Assembly (NCBI GenBank): GCA_043228905.1
Contig: JBHGNT010000003.1
Coordinates: 14,570,001 to 14,634,000 of the forward strand
Direction: 5' to 3'
Length of the DNA stretch: 64,000 bases
Source of the DNA: Azolla caroliniana
Lineage: Eukaryota; Polypodiophyta
Position numbers and translations under genes: made by a program
In this document: positions 44,732-54,689 of the stretch, in pieces
Numbering within the stretch: position 1 is the first letter of the stretch
Layout: the number at the start of each line of letters is the position of its first letter
Notes under the pieces: generated by a model
Databases searched by the model: none
What the model was told of the DNA's origin: nothing
The model's input: only the letters and a program-made list of their open reading frames with translations

Positions 44732-47645
44732 ATTCTTGTTTGGGACAAGAGCTCTCTCTTGTTCCTTTTATGATTTGGCGGCACCGCTGTCGTAGTGTGA
44801 TTCGTACACTACGTGCAAAATTACATTTTTGGTCTCTCCGGATAGGACATGGAGTACCCGGTGAGAACCGGAAGAAAGAACCGGTAAGGACCGAAACCGG
44901 CAAGGAGACCCGGCAAGAGCCGGATGAAGAAGGCCGGTGAGAGTTGGTGAGAAACGGACGAAGAGATCGGTAAGGAGGTCCCGGTAAGAACCGGACAAAG
45001 AAAACTATCAAGCACCGGATGAAGCAGAACCGGAAAGAGCCAGATGAAGAAGGCCGGTGAGAGTCTCTCACTAGATGAAGAGACGTATTTGTAAATAGAA
45101 GAAAGTATAAAAATATATATATTACATGCATAGGGCAAGATTCGAACCTTGCACCTCCATGTTAATAATGTTAAGCCTTATCATTATAGTAGGGTATTAT
45201 GAATTTTAAAGTTATAATAAACTTTATTCCATGCATGGTACAAAAGTTATTCATGCATAGCCACTCGAGTTAAAAAGAAAAGATGAGATAGAAAGCTAAT
45301 CATGCACATGCAGTGTGCATGAAAACTAAAGATAGAAAAAGCATGATGCTTGCATGTGATAAACTTAGACTCTTCCAACACTATATAAGGAAGAGAGAAA
45401 GATGTATAGAGGTTGTTGATTATTTTACAAGGGTTAATTAATATAAGATAATCGTGGGATCCACGAATTTGCTAACTATTATTCTCTCTTAATTTGAGTA
45501 CTCACTAATACACTATACTCGCGGGATTCATGAGTTTTTCATATCTTTCTTTCTTACAATATATTTCATATTCTTAATTGCCTTAGAATTTTCTTTCCTG
45601 CTAGTCCAAAACCCCAGCGGTTCCAACCCGACTCACGCAAAGATCCTGAGCTGTAAGGCACGACACCGTTAGGAATTGGACGGATTTCCCTCCGTTTGGC
45701 TCCGAATTCGTGCAAAAGCCGCACCACTATCGAGCACCTTCGTCTCCATCCGTGATGCCGTAATAAAAGGTTGCCCGAGGATCACAGAGTGTGAGACCTC
45801 GTCTTGTACGAAGAAATTTTGGTCGATCTCGACATCCCCGATCTTCACCGTCACATTCGAACAAGCCGCAAATAGATCTTTTGTTGCTTTAGTGGCCGCC
45901 CGGATCTTCCATCCATGATTGGTGTTAATAGGCCACTTCCCCTTCCGATAGAACTCTTTGGGCATCAAATTGATCTCCGGTTCGTGATCAATCAATGCAA
46001 GCACGGTCTCTTTGATGTTGCCGATTCGGACTGGAGTCTCCGTAGTTGCACGCGCCCAGTGTGGCTTTATATAGTGGGAATTTGGAATCTCATCCTCCAC
46101 TTCGGTGTCGTTCATCAGAACGGTATTTGCATTCACCATTGGTGTATTTTCCTCCGTAGTTTGTCTTTTTCTTTTTACGAGATCCACAAGAAGATCATGG
46201 AACTCTTTTTTTGCTATTCCGAGTAGTTCCTGAAGCGAAAATTCTACCCGGTTGTCAAGGATTCTCTCCTTGAACAGCTTTTTCAAGTCTGTTTGTTGTT
46301 CGATGTCCGAGGCGAGCTTGAATGCCGGAATCGTTTTTCCTTTCCTTCTTCCGTCGGAGTTCCAGCTCTCCGGTGTCTTCGATGGTCCAGCCGCATCCTC
46401 CGTGCGTCGCCGCTTCTCGTCCACATATACCTCATGTAATTGACATAGGACGTATACGCTATTCTTATCGATGGGGCACTCCAATCCTGTAGCTTCCCGG
46501 ATGCCTTCCGTGGTGCTTCGGATCTTGTTAGAGTCGGTTTTCTCGGTGTTTTCTAGCACTTCTGACCAAAAAGACACCTTTGCTCCCGATGACTCCCCAA
46601 CACGTATTCCCGCGGTTGTCGTGTAATTGTTCTTCGCCGCTATTTCCTCCTCTAGGACCTTCTTCATGCCGCCTTTTCGGAAGTTCGGTTGGAGCGGCTT
46701 CCGACAGTCCATCGAATGAATCTGATTTCCCTCGTAGTAGATAAGATCCTGTCGTAGCGCTTCCTTGTGCTCGTCGAAATCCCTCCGATCATGTTCCGTG
46801 CTATTGCACCATATGCATCGACGGTCCATATACTTGGAACTTGTGGGACGGTCATCCGACTTCTTCACCATCGCGATTTTTAGATTCTCCATCTCCGTCA
46901 GGAACTGCTCCATCGTAGTTGCGTCGATTCCCTTCTCAGTCGTAGCTTCCTGAGCCCGCGGTTGATGGTCTTCCGATCCGGATCTCTGTTTCGGAATCAG
47001 TTCCGAAACCCTCTTTTCTTCGTTGGCAAGCCATTGCCCCCTCTTTCTGTATAGCGTGACGATATCCCGCACGCTTTCCCATGTGTTGGTGAGGCCACTC
47101 TCGGTATTCGTGTCCTCTAGAAGCACTCCAAGATCCTTCCGGTCCCGGACGTCTACGGCTCGTAAGAACATGATAACTTTGTCCGGTGCGAGGATAACTT
47201 GATCTCTCGCAGACAACCTCCCGAACCGACTTTCGAATGCCGAAAACACATCGAGGACCTTCATCCCCTTGTCCGGCGTTTCTACCCAATCCTCGAATCC
47301 TCTCCGCGTTGCCTTAGAGGAGTCCTCGATAGCGAACGTGGTCTTTAGCGCCTCTTCAAACGCTTCCCACATAGGATTTTGTTGTCGTAGCCCGTGGATA
47401 CTTGCTTGAAGCCCGTCGGTAGCCACCCGGTTGAAGGATGCCACTTGCAGTCCTTCCGAAATCCCGCACCGTAGCATTTCCGCCTTGTAGTCCTGAAGAT
47501 AGCGTGATACGTCCTTTCCGTTAAATTGCCCAATACGTTGCACGAGTCGCTCTATTGACGCCGCTATCTCCGACATCGCACGTTGTTCCTGAAGCATCCG
47601 CTCAAACATCATCATCATGTTGTTAGCCTCCGGTTGATTTTCCAT
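44722..47645 (-). pseudogene. B3 gag-protease, interrupted by a solo LTR
   Basis: From ATG 47645 (MENQPEANN) to TAG 44722-44724, with the solo LTR 44788-45665 inserted in the last codons. 650 codons are open, the best preserved gag of family B. The knuckle is CIWCNSTEHDRRDF, with the last Cys changed to Phe. The protease site is LALIDHEPEINLM near 45990, i.e. DHE where relatives have DHG. A one-base shift near 45680 ends the open frame. Across the solo LTR the frame continues as TVPPNHKRNKRELL. A GTG further up (47666) lies in the primer site and is not a plausible start. Confidence 0.86.
44788..45665 (+). repeat. Solo LTR of B3 type, opposite orientation
   Basis: 878 bp, TGTCGTAGTGTGATTC to GGCACGACA, related to the B3 5' LTR but plus-oriented. 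Flanks CCGC and CCGT form an imperfect 4-bp duplication, and removing the LTR restores the B3 gag reading. It contains an ACCGG-rich array (44855-45060), CTATATAAGG near 45382, and an antisense tRNA-like segment near 45130-45200. Confidence 0.88.
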
Positions 47646-47660
47646 CTCCTTGCCACCCGT

Positions 47661-47679
47661 GTTCACGTCGGGTTCACCA
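47661..47679 (-). promoter_or_regulatory. B3 primer-binding site
   Basis: Element-sense TGGTGAACCCGACGTGAAC. Confidence 0.75.
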
Positions 47680-47683
47680 TTTG

Positions 47684-48590
47684 TGTCGCGCCTTTCGGCT
47701 CAGGATCGTTGCGTGAGTCGTGTGGGAACAGTTGAGGTTTTGGACTAGGAGAAAGAAGAATATGAGATAAGGCTCCTTATGAATCGATTGCCAGAAACAG
47801 AAATATTTTAAAGAAGATATGAAACTCGTGAATCCCACGAGTATAGTGTATTAATTGATACTTAGAATGTAAGAGAGAAATAGATGGAAAAGAATCGTGA
47901 ATCCCACCAATATATTAGATTGATCAAAATCCTTGTAAAATAATCAACAACCTCTATACATCTTTCTCTCTTCCTTATATAGTGTTGGAAGATTCTAAGT
48001 TTATCACATGCAAGCATCATGCTTTTCCTATCTTTAGTTTTCATGCACACTGCACGTGCATGATTAGCTTTCTATCTCATCTTTTCTTTTAACTCGAGTG
48101 GCTATGCATGAATAACTTTTTGCACCATGTATGTCTAGAAATTTTACATGGGATAAAGTTTAGTATAACTTTAAAATTCATAATACGCTAGTATAATGAT
48201 AAGGCTTCACATTATTAACATAGAAGTGCAAGGTTCGAATCTTGCCCTATGCATGTAATAAATAATTTTATACTTTCTTCTATTTACAAATATGTCTCTT
48301 CATCTGGTGAGAGACTCTCACCGGCCTTCTTCATCCGGCTCTTGCCGGTTTTGCTTCATCCGGTTCTCGCCAGTTTTCTTTATCCGGTTCTTACCAGATC
48401 CTTCTTACCGGTCCTCTTCGTCCGTTTCTCACCGACTCTCACCGGCCTTCTTCATCCGGCTCTTGCCGGTCTCCTTACCGGTTTCGGTCCCCACCGGTTC
48501 TTCCTTCCGGTTCTCACTGGGTACTCCATATCCTATTCGAAGAAACCAAAAATGTTATTTTTCAGGTAGTGTGTGAATTACACTACGACA
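47684..48590 (-). repeat. B3 5' LTR
   Basis: 907 bp, TGTCGTAGTGTAATTC to AAGGCGCGACA. It has the CCGG-rich array (48310-48530) and a tRNA-like stretch in antisense, with GCAAGGTTCGAATCTTGC at 48226-48243. Confidence 0.88.
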
Positions 48591-50592
48591 ACATTTCTTT
48601 GGTCCGGCCTTAATTCCTTTGCAATGGAGAGAAAACGAGGTTCTGACGTCGTACCCATGTTTAGTTCTTCCAGGGCTGAGGTGGTGACTCGCCGTGAAAT
48701 TTCCATTTCCCTCTCAAACGCTACCAGTGCTTTGCTTAGTTCTAATATTGCGTCCGGGTTTCGTTCGTAAGCCTCGTCGTGGAGTGTAGTAGCCGTGGCA
48801 TATTCCGTCGCGGTTTCGATGACGTCGATTTCGAACTGCGGAAAAATCTGAGGGTGCTCGTCTAGGTATGCTTCTAATTCTGTATCCTCCACCCCAGCCA
48901 ACATATTTATATCGTCCGCGTACAATGGTGTTATACCCTTGGATGTGTTGCCCTTTCCTCCGTTGGTACGCGGACCTTGGTGCGTCCGCGTCGAAAACTG
49001 ATACACTTGTGTTGCCAGCTCTACTTGATATTCGTTGAACGAAGCCACCGTCTACCCAGCAGCACAAGGTACGCCCCTGGGGCATCCAGGGTGAGGATAA
49101 CCGCCGAGATGTCGAAGTGATGTCCGCCCACGATAATGCCTACCTTGCGTATCAACCCCAATGGTTGTACCAGAACGGGCAAGCCTCCCATTCTGAAATT
49201 CCCAATTGTTCACATGTCTTCGCGTTGATTACATTAACGCATGAGCCGCCATCGATTACGCATCCTATGATTTCCTGGCCGTGTAATATCAACTTCATAA
49301 CCGGGTTGTGGTGATCTACTACTGACGGTCCATCGCTAATGTCCGTGAAATTCGTGTCGACGCTTACCCCAAGTCTGCCCGTCACCCGCTCTTCCACGGC
49401 CTGGCGGAATCGTGGGACTAGTTGTAGCAGCTTCTCCATGGTTAACGTTATCTCGCAGGCAGCCAATGCTTGCCAAATGGGGTCTGAGGATGGTCCCTCG
49501 TCATCCAATAGCTCCCCCGTGGTTGCAGACTCCTTCCGCATGCACTCCGTATTTTCCGTGTTTGCTTTTTCAACCCATGCTTGGGTTGTTCGCCGTATCT
49601 CATCTTGCGCACGTTTTTGTTTGCTGACGGGTCATGACTTGCTACACTTCCGCCATAATCATATTGACGGCGGGCCCCTTGCCCTTATGTAATGGGCATT
49701 GTGTGGCATAATGGCCGGGCTATTGATAAACAAAACAATGGATGCTAGATTCTCCCTTCTCGGCCCTTGGTGGTGTGTACCGATCCCCCGGTGCTACTTG
49801 CTCCTCCCGGTCCTGCTTCGTTTGTTGGAGGGTACGCGGTGGTTGTTGTTGGTCCCGGCGTGGTTCCTGGTGCTGGTCATCATCTGAGCTTTCGTCATAT
49901 CGCCGGTGGTTCCGATATTGCCGATGCTTTCCACGAGGTCCATTGAAGCCACCACGTTTGTTTGTCAGCCGGTAATTCTCATAGCGCCGGCCCCCTTTAT
50001 TATATCTGGGGTGGCCACAATAGTCATCATCCTCCAACTCGTCTTCCTCGGAATCGTTGTGATTCCGGCGATTACGGTAGTGTCGGTCGTCGCGTGGATT
50101 GCGATCCAGATACCATGGTCGGTCTTCCTGCCTTCTTTGTTCATTATGGCCTGGGGGACGTTGCGTACTGTGGATGTTACTATGTTCAACATATTGTACT
50201 TGCATTGCTCAACTGTGTGAGCTTTTGAGTAACAGATTTGATAGTGGATTCGCATGTTGCACTCCACTGCGGAATGTCCTGCATTCAAACAAATCGTGCA
50301 CTGGATCGCTTGACGAAAATGCCGTTCCTCATCGTGAGATAATGCTTGTCGTAATGAGGACATGGAAAACCTTTCCTCTTCTTCGTCCAACTCGAGTTGT
50401 AGCGCTCTTTCTATGACCATATCGGCCGTTTCCCCTTTCACGCTATTGTTGTTGAGTGTTGTCCGTATGGGTCAGCGTAATGCTGCTAGAAATGTCTCCC
50501 TGGCCTCGTCCTCCATCGGGCCCCATTCTAATTTTCGCCGTAGATTTTGGAAACGTAAGCTGAAATCCGCGATCGTCTCTGTCGGCAGATAC
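48591..50592 (-). pseudogene. C1 gag C-terminus, protease and pre-RT linker
   Basis: Element order: knuckle CTICLNAGHSAVEC near 50270, an Arg/Asp/Asn-rich spacer (50150-49780) including RHYRNRRNHNDSEEDE, a damaged second knuckle with an amber before PGHYATQC near 49700, protease GCVIDGGSCVNVINAK near 49240 (DGG, as in C2), then the linker ALEELNMGTTSEPRFLSIAK near 48640, which is cut by the B3 LTR before RT. Several stops and frame changes. Confidence 0.8.
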
Positions 50593-50597
50593 TTAAT

Positions 50598-51001
50598 TGT
50601 AGAAAGTAACGTGCGGAAGCAAGTATGAAGACCGAACAGAAGGAAGGAAACTCAGGTTCAATGGAGAGCTTGAGCTTACACGGTATACGCAGGAGAGACA
50701 GAGAGAGTGAGAGAGAAGACACAAAAAATATAAAGAAGTACACAATCTCTATTCAACACTCTCTATACATATGTGTGTTCCATGAACACTTTTATACAAG
50801 TCCTCGAAGGACTAACCGAAGTACTGACCGTACTTCAATGCTCTTTAAGAGCTCCTACACTAACTCCCAAATATATTCCTCACGGAATATCTTTCCTAAC
50901 GGCCTCCCGGTTTATGCACTCAGCCTAACCGATCGGTCCCAACCGATCCGGTCCTCGGCTTCTTCAGCCGATCCGGCCAATGTTGAGCTTGTCTCTCAAC
51001 A
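50598..51001. repeat. Solo LTR, 404 bp, TSD TTAAT
   Basis: TGTAGAAAGTAACG to GTCTCTCAACA with perfect TTAAT on both sides (50593-50597, 51002-51006), inserted in C1 gag. Its reverse complement resembles the F LTR (a stretch with GCATTGAAGTAC and GGACTTGTATAA), so it is probably copia-type and minus-oriented. Confidence 0.88.
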
Positions 51002-51006
51002 TTAAT

Positions 51007-51560
51007 TGTGTAGAACTGCCCGAGGATCTCGTGTTGCAACACCCTCCGATGAAAGAACCGCAAAAAGGTGGACTGCAGCTGATCGAAGGTCGTGATTGCT
51101 GGCCGATCCATTTGCGAATGCCAAAACGCCGCTCTTCCATCCAATGTTAAGCCAAACTCTGTCATTTGGGACTGGTGTGCTACTGCCTCAGAAAGGCTTT
51201 GCGCCATGTGGTTTGCATTCTAGACATTGAGGAACAAGCATATGTGGGTTGCGGCGTCGGTCTCGTCGTTAAAGCGGGGATAGGCAAAGGCCATGTTGGG
51301 TGCTACGGCGGGCAGGGCAAGGTGTTGTTGTGGTGAGCACTCTTCCCATGTATCGCCGAGATATTTGGAGAGCGAGAAGTCGCCTTTGTGGTCCCGGCAA
51401 GTAGTACTGAGGTCGCTGAGGCGAGGCTTTTGCGGTGCGCGTTCCTCTGCCTGGCGTGTAATGGACCTTGTGATTGGCCGGTCTTGTCGTGTTGGTTCTC
51501 TGGGGTGTCTGCGGCTAAACATCCATCCGTCACTGTTCGTCTGTGAGAAGACACAGATCA
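51007..51560 (-). pseudogene. C1 gag, N-terminal part
   Basis: Fragment between the solo LTR and the primer site. It reads a basic N-terminus, FAYPRFNDETDAATHICLF, an amber at the codon before NANH, then LTLDGRAAFWHSQM and FLRFFHRRVLQHEILGQF, the usual gag core of plant gypsy elements. The start codon is not identifiable. The amber position is one codon away from the one in C2, and the lost residue differs, so these two stops are probably independent. Confidence 0.75.
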
Positions 51561-51576
51561 CCAAGTGTGCCAAAAG

Positions 51577-52025
51577 TGTTACAGACTAGGAACACGGTCT
51601 ATGATCAGTCCTTCGACCTAGACCTCCAAGTGATTGTGTGACAACGAATGGTAGCGTCTGTGCGTAATACTTAGTGGGATATTCCCCGCAACCTAGCAAC
51701 GTATAAGGGAGACGGCTACAACTGAGCTCCTTAGACAGTGGGCTAGCGCACACAACGTTACTTACTCCTACGCTCTCAAGAATTATAGACACACAGTAGA
51801 TTAGCCGCAACTACACACAGATATCCGAGAAGATGGAAATCTATTACGATACGCCTCTTACATTCAAAATTACACACTACCTCTATCAGAGGTTTTCTGC
51901 CCTTTATATACGCAAGTTCTTTTAGCCGTTCACACTTCCCATGTGAACCCTTACATGCGTTACAAAATTATTCTATTCCATATTACTACGCTCTTGCCTG
52001 TCGGTTACTATTCCGGCAGATAACA
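51577..52025 (-). repeat. C1 5' LTR
   Basis: 449 bp, element sense TGTTATCTGCCGG to TAGTCTGTAACA. Confidence 0.9.
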
Positions 52026-52030
52026 CGAAG

Positions 52031-52424
52031 TGTTGTCGGACTGGGACCGAGCTCTTCTCCTCCGTCTCTCTCTGTATTTTGCTTTGTGCAAGTTTTCGGG
52101 AAGCTGACTCTGCTCCGCGGAACGCTCGAGTGCTTCCGACAGAGTCTCCATCTCGCTCTTCTGTGTGCGTGTGCGTAGGCGTAGGAGATTTGTCGCTCAC
52201 CGGCCTGCCGGTTGTAACCCCTTTTTAATCAGAATATATATATACATATATGCATTCGTCTTGTTTCCGTTGTTTCATTTGGTTGCGGTTTCTGTGTATC
52301 TGTGTGTGTGTGTGTGGAAGCACGACCATTGTCTTTCTTGCTCCTACTCCTAATCGGTCATTCCTTGGTCCAAGATCCCCGTGGTCCCGCGTCGTTCTAT
52401 ACGCACGCACATAACAACGCGACA
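52031..52424 (+). repeat. B1 3' LTR, second part
   Basis: Continues the LTR broken at 17752; starts TGTTGTCGGACTGGG and ends ACAACGCGACA. Together 677 bp against 665 bp for the 5' LTR. Confidence 0.9.
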
Positions 52425-52544
52425 ACGCTTTGCTTTGTAAGCCTGTTACGCTTCGCGCACCTACGGATCTATTCCTTGCACCGCAATCACCTTGAAGTCT
52501 ACCTCGAAGGACTGAGAGTATACAGTGTTCCTAATCGGTAACAC
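52425..52544 (+). repeat. C3 3' LTR, second part
   Basis: 120 bp whose last 45 bp match the C1 LTR end (CGAAGGACTGA...GTGTTCCTA..GTAACA). Confidence 0.78.
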
Positions 52545-53097
52545 TTGTAGCAACTCGTATGCGCATTGAAGTACATAGTACTTCTGTCAGTCCTTTTGAG
52601 GACTTGTATAAATAGTGTTGTTTAGCTTGTTGTATATACAGAGTTTTACAAAGTGATACATTGTGTTATTTTTTAATAGAGTTTATGTTATGCTCTCTCT
52701 GTCTCTCCCGTGTATATTAAATACTCTCAAGCTTCCATTGAACCTGTGTTTTTATTCTCTGTTGCTACCCAGCTCAACCGGTTTTGTCAAGCTTCCACAC
52801 GCTAACTTTTACAACTTCTGTAAAGACACTATTGAGCAAGCAAGCTCAATAGTATCTTTACGGCTGAACATGCCAAGACTCGGACCGGATGAAGAGCCGG
52901 ATTCATAGGGCCGGATCAGGAGATCTGGACCCATGGATGAACCAATGGGTTCATGTTGTTCTGTTCTCTTTGTCTCTCCTATGTAATCTCTGTATTTCTC
53001 CGCACTTAGTGAAGCTTCCATTTTACCGGCATATATTTAATGTTCATAACCGGTGAAGTCAGTATTGTCTACGAGATTTCGCACTTAACTTGTTTCA
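52545..53097 (+). repeat. F copia 5' LTR, 5'-truncated
   Basis: About 550 bp ending TTGTTTCA just before primer site TGGTATTAGAG (53098-53108). The start was lost to C3. It contains an 18-bp-stem inverted repeat (52820-52861) and two similar blocks (TGTCTCTCC...AGCTTCCATT) that suggest partial internal duplication. Confidence 0.65.
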
Positions 53098-53196
53098 TGG
53101 TATTAGAGTGTGAGTGTTGAAAATCCTCAACTGCCGACAAAAAGCACTAGGTAGATGAAAACCTAACTTCCGGTAAAGAGCATATAGAAGAAGGAA

Positions 53197-53926
53197 ATGG
53201 GTAGAGGAATGGTTAGCTCGCTTCTGACGAATAAGCTCAACAGAAATAACTATGCATCTTGGTCATTACAAGATGCAACAATACCAGCTCAGACACGGAT
53301 ACTGGAGCTATGTCGAGGGAGCGAATGACGTAATGCCGGATCCGACACACAAGGACTTCCCGTCATGGGAGCAAGGAGTGATCAGAGTATTATCGCATCC
53401 TATGTGGATGACCAAATGCTCAACTACATTAAGGATGCAAAAGTGCCAAAAGAAGCTTGGGAATATTTGAAGAGGATTTTCGCGGCAAGAACCATGGCCT
53501 GGAAGTTGCAACTCTAACAAGAACTCAACAACATTCGACAATGGGATATGTCGGTTATTGACTATACCACCAACATAAAGGAGATCTGTGATGCGCTGGG
53601 GTCCATCAATGTGACAGTGGACAAAGAGGAAATGGTCCAGATCTGCCTCAGTGGTTTAGGCAACGGTATGGGCCTACCCAGTCGGCGATTTGCACCCAAG
53701 AGAATCGATCGTCCTTCTTCGATTTGCAATCGATGCTGATGCTCGAAGGCAGTCGAACTAGGGGTGTGATCGGAGAACATACGCAACGGATAAAGGAAGG
53801 GTGACCGGATCAGGCAACGATGTTCAGGAGAACCGATCGGGGGAGAAAGGCGCAAACGTCGGATACGGTTGATCGGATGGAGCCGACGGATCGGGGCCGG
53901 TAACGAGCCGGCGAGACGGTCGGGTG
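53197..53926 (+). pseudogene. F copia gag remnant
   Basis: Decayed copia gag starting near ATG 53197 (MGRGMVSSLLTNKLNRNNYASWS). Recognisable: the NNYASWS motif, a YWSYVEGAND block and DYTTNIKEICDALGSINV (53560-53610), the pattern of the gag domain in plant Ty1/copia. Frame changes near 53270 and 53450, then stops. After 53740 the frame is lost and a solo LTR follows. No pol is found. Confidence 0.7.
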
Positions 53927-53931
53927 CTGGT

Positions 53932-54228
53932 TGTTGGGATTACGGTCCCTCCGGATGGGATGGTCGGATGTCCGGGAATACGGATGATGAAGACCCCGGC
54001 TACGGAGCCGGATGATGAAGACCCCGGCTATGGAGCCGGATGACGAATGTACCCGGAGAGAGATCCGGATGCGGGGACATATTTGTAAATATGTTTGCCA
54101 AGGGTCCTTGAGGCTATATTTGTAAATAGCCCGAAAGTCATATGTGTATAAATATGACTTAGGGCAAACAGTTTAGTGACTGTTACTCATTTTTCTGTTT
54201 TTCCACTTAGAGGGAGCTAAGTGAGCAG

Positions 54229-54259
<31 letters not shown>

Positions 54260-54523
54260 GAAGAGGTCGTTGCCTCTGTGTAATACCGCCGCTTGTGGCG
54301 AAGACAGTGAGCTCAAGGTTGTTGTCTTGTAGCTTCACCATTGTACATCTCTGTCTATAGTGATAGTTGGAGTTTGAGGACTCCCGTGGTTTTTCCCATT
54401 TAGGGTTTTTCCACGAAAAACATCCTGTGTACTCTTCTCTCTATTGTCTTCGTGCATTTTGTATTTCCTGTTTTCTGTGAGTTGATCCTATTCCTCGGTT
54501 GTGGCCGAGCACTGTGTCCGACA
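53932..54523 (+). repeat. Solo copia LTR related to Copia-1, TSD CTGGT
   Basis: 592 bp, TGTTGGGATTACGG to GTGTCCGACA, with perfect CTGGT on both sides (53927-53931, 54524-54528). It is a diverged relative of the Copia-1 LTR, sharing the start, the TATA palindrome (54129-54165) and the GTTTTTCC...CCACG block. A 36-bp stretch with CCCCGGCTA is duplicated near 53990. Confidence 0.92.
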
Positions 54524-54528
54524 CTGGT

Positions 54529-54689
54529 AAGGCGGAGGACCCGGTTAATCACCATTGCCAAAATCTCTCACCCTAATCCCCTCTTGGCACATACCGATGG
54601 ATGTGCGGTTTTCTTGGCATCCCTTTCTCCCTCGTTAGAGACCCCCGTGGTCCCGCCCATTTGACACGCACTCGCGGATTTTTGTGACA
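54529..54689 (+). other. B-like LTR tail
   Basis: The last 60 bp (CCCCCGTGGTCCCGCC to GTGACA) resemble the end of the B1 and B4 LTRs. The middle (near 54588-54612) resembles the sequence before the B1 purine tract. No primer site follows, so it is a fragment joined to A2. Confidence 0.5.

Larger units (their letters stand above)
41254..48590 (-). mobile_element. Gypsy element B3 (divergent B subfamily), 3' LTR lost
   Basis: 5' LTR 47684-48590, primer site, gag-protease 47645-44722 (split by a solo LTR of its own type), pol to 41254. The 3' end is missing: integrase runs straight into the B2 LTR. The proteins are clearly homologous to B1, B2 and B4 but diverged, and the LTR is mostly different. 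B3 inserted in C1 between protease and RT. Confidence 0.86.
17753..52025 (-). mobile_element. Gypsy element C1, 34 kb with nested insertions
   Basis: The LTRs at 17753-18201 and 51577-52025 are both exactly 449 bp and are flanked by CGAAG on both sides (17748-17752, 52026-52030), which ties the two far ends together. Element sense is minus: 5' LTR right, gag and protease 51.6-48.6 kb, then B3 and B2, then integrase remnant (22.4-21.4 kb), accessory ORF (20920-18249), 3' LTR left. RT and RNase H are missing, lost in the deletion that joined B2 to B3. By eye the LTRs differ by several percent, so C1 is much older than Copia-1. Confidence 0.88.
11172..52424 (+). mobile_element. Gypsy element B1, with C1 nested in its 3' LTR
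   Basis: Structure: 5' LTR 11172-11836, primer site, gag-protease 11882-14008, pol 14000-17455, purine tract, 3' LTR 17470-17752 plus 52031-52424. Without C1 the element is about 7 kb, usual for gypsy. Flanks are ACGT on the left and ACGC on the right, an imperfect 4-bp duplication. Numerous stops and two frameshifts show that it is dead. Confidence 0.88.
10100..52544 (+). mobile_element. Gypsy element C3, 3' end only, with B1 nested in its LTR
   Basis: Plus-strand remnant: last part of the accessory ORF (10100-10851), the pre-LTR box (10816-10832) and a 3' LTR split by B1 into 10833-11171 and 52425-52544. The distal LTR piece ends GTGTTCCTAATCGGTAACA, matching the end of the C1 LTR. The rest lies left of the window beyond A1, which inserted into the accessory ORF. 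The right end abuts an F-type LTR, so C3 inserted into F. Confidence 0.8.
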
